Below are positions 19,685 through 19,857 of a stretch of 19,857 nucleotides of DNA, piece after piece. The DNA comes from Irineochytrium annulatum (Eukaryota; Chytridiomycota; Chytridiomycetes; Chytridiales; Chytridiaceae). The stretch covers positions 1 through 19,857 of the forward strand of contig JADGJL010000500.1 of the NCBI GenBank assembly GCA_027600665.1, in the 5' to 3' direction. The notes beneath the pieces are model-generated. The model was not told the origin of the DNA. It saw only the letters and a list, made by a program, of their open reading frames with translations, and did no database searches. The position numbers and the translations under genes are program-made. Each line of letters opens with the position of its first letter. Within the stretch, counting starts at the first letter, position 1.

Positions 19685-19857
19685 ATGCAACACGCCTTTG
19701 CAGCGACTAGGTTCCTCGGCCGGGCTACGCGCATTGCACCGCCAAGATGCCACCATCTCGTCAGCCCGTCGCCACTGGGACAGCTGGGACTCGTGCAGCG
19801 GCGAACGCTTTTCTGGCCGGCCCCCGGCGCCTCCAAATCACCAGTTCCGCCATCCCC
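19685..19857 (+). CDS. 5' end of a gene with a mitochondrial-presequence-like N-terminus (partial)
   Basis: From ATG 19685 (context AAAAATGC) the frame is open for 57 codons to the window edge. The start MQHAFAATRFLGRATRIAPP is rich in Arg, Ala and hydrophobics and lacks Asp/Glu, and is followed by LVQRRTLFWPAPG, which resembles a presequence cleavage region. The mature protein lies outside the window, so no function can be given. The head-to-head position next to nuclear-encoded NDUFS7 is consistent with a mitochondrial role. Chance open frames of this length occur, so confidence is moderate. Confidence 0.5.
   Translation, partial: MQHAFAATRFLGRATRIAPPRCHHLVSPSPLGQLGLVQRRTLFWPAPGASKSPVPPS

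Noticed and set aside
1..19857. CRISPR arrays, tRNA or rRNA genes, insertion sequences, bacterial operons
   Set aside because: No regularly spaced repeats, tRNA-like folds, ribosomal motifs or transposases were found by eye. The gene structure is eukaryotic throughout.

Overview
The window is nuclear DNA of a eukaryote, almost certainly a fungus. Genes are split by short introns (mostly 39-90 nt) with GTRNGN donors and CTAAY-type branch points, and exons are richer in GC than the spacers. A CHFR ligase that keeps the cysteine-rich/PBZ C-terminus, together with a membrane protein carrying a bacterial-type solute-binding ectodomain, points to an early-diverging, possibly zoosporic (chytrid-like) lineage rather than yeasts or mushrooms. 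That placement is inference.

Layout, left to right. Positions 1-1056 hold no gene but two pairs of direct repeats. On the minus strand come a mitochondrial single-stranded DNA-binding protein (2022 to 1057) and the U1 snRNP factor LUC7 (3948 to 2513, nine exons). LUC7 shares a head-to-head promoter region with a plus-strand RRM protein (4329-6186). Next on the plus strand is an 873-residue receptor-like protein (6653-9703): signal peptide, solute-binding ectodomain, one membrane span, cytoplasmic SH3 domain and C-terminal coiled coil. It converges on CHFR (11999 to 10141, minus). Further minus-strand genes follow: a GDA1/CD39 apyrase with an unusual long 5' exon (16493 to 12914), the co-chaperone SGT1 (18183 to 16927) and the complex I subunit NDUFS7/PSST (19339 to 18457). 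At the right edge a plus-strand gene begins with a mitochondrial-presequence-like N-terminus and runs off the window.

Exon models were built by hand from splice signals, reading phase and family conservation. For LUC7, the receptor, CHFR, SGT1 and NDUFS7 every junction restores a frame that matches the family, and the summed coding lengths are multiples of three. The mtSSB 5' junction, the RRM 5' junctions and the start of the apyrase are less certain. Most genes are conserved housekeeping genes and do not form one pathway. The most novel element is the solute-binding/SH3 receptor. Smaller curiosities are a possible one-nucleotide exon in mtSSB, a 39-nt GC-AG intron in LUC7, a 7-nt terminal exon in NDUFS7 and the apyrase 5' exon.
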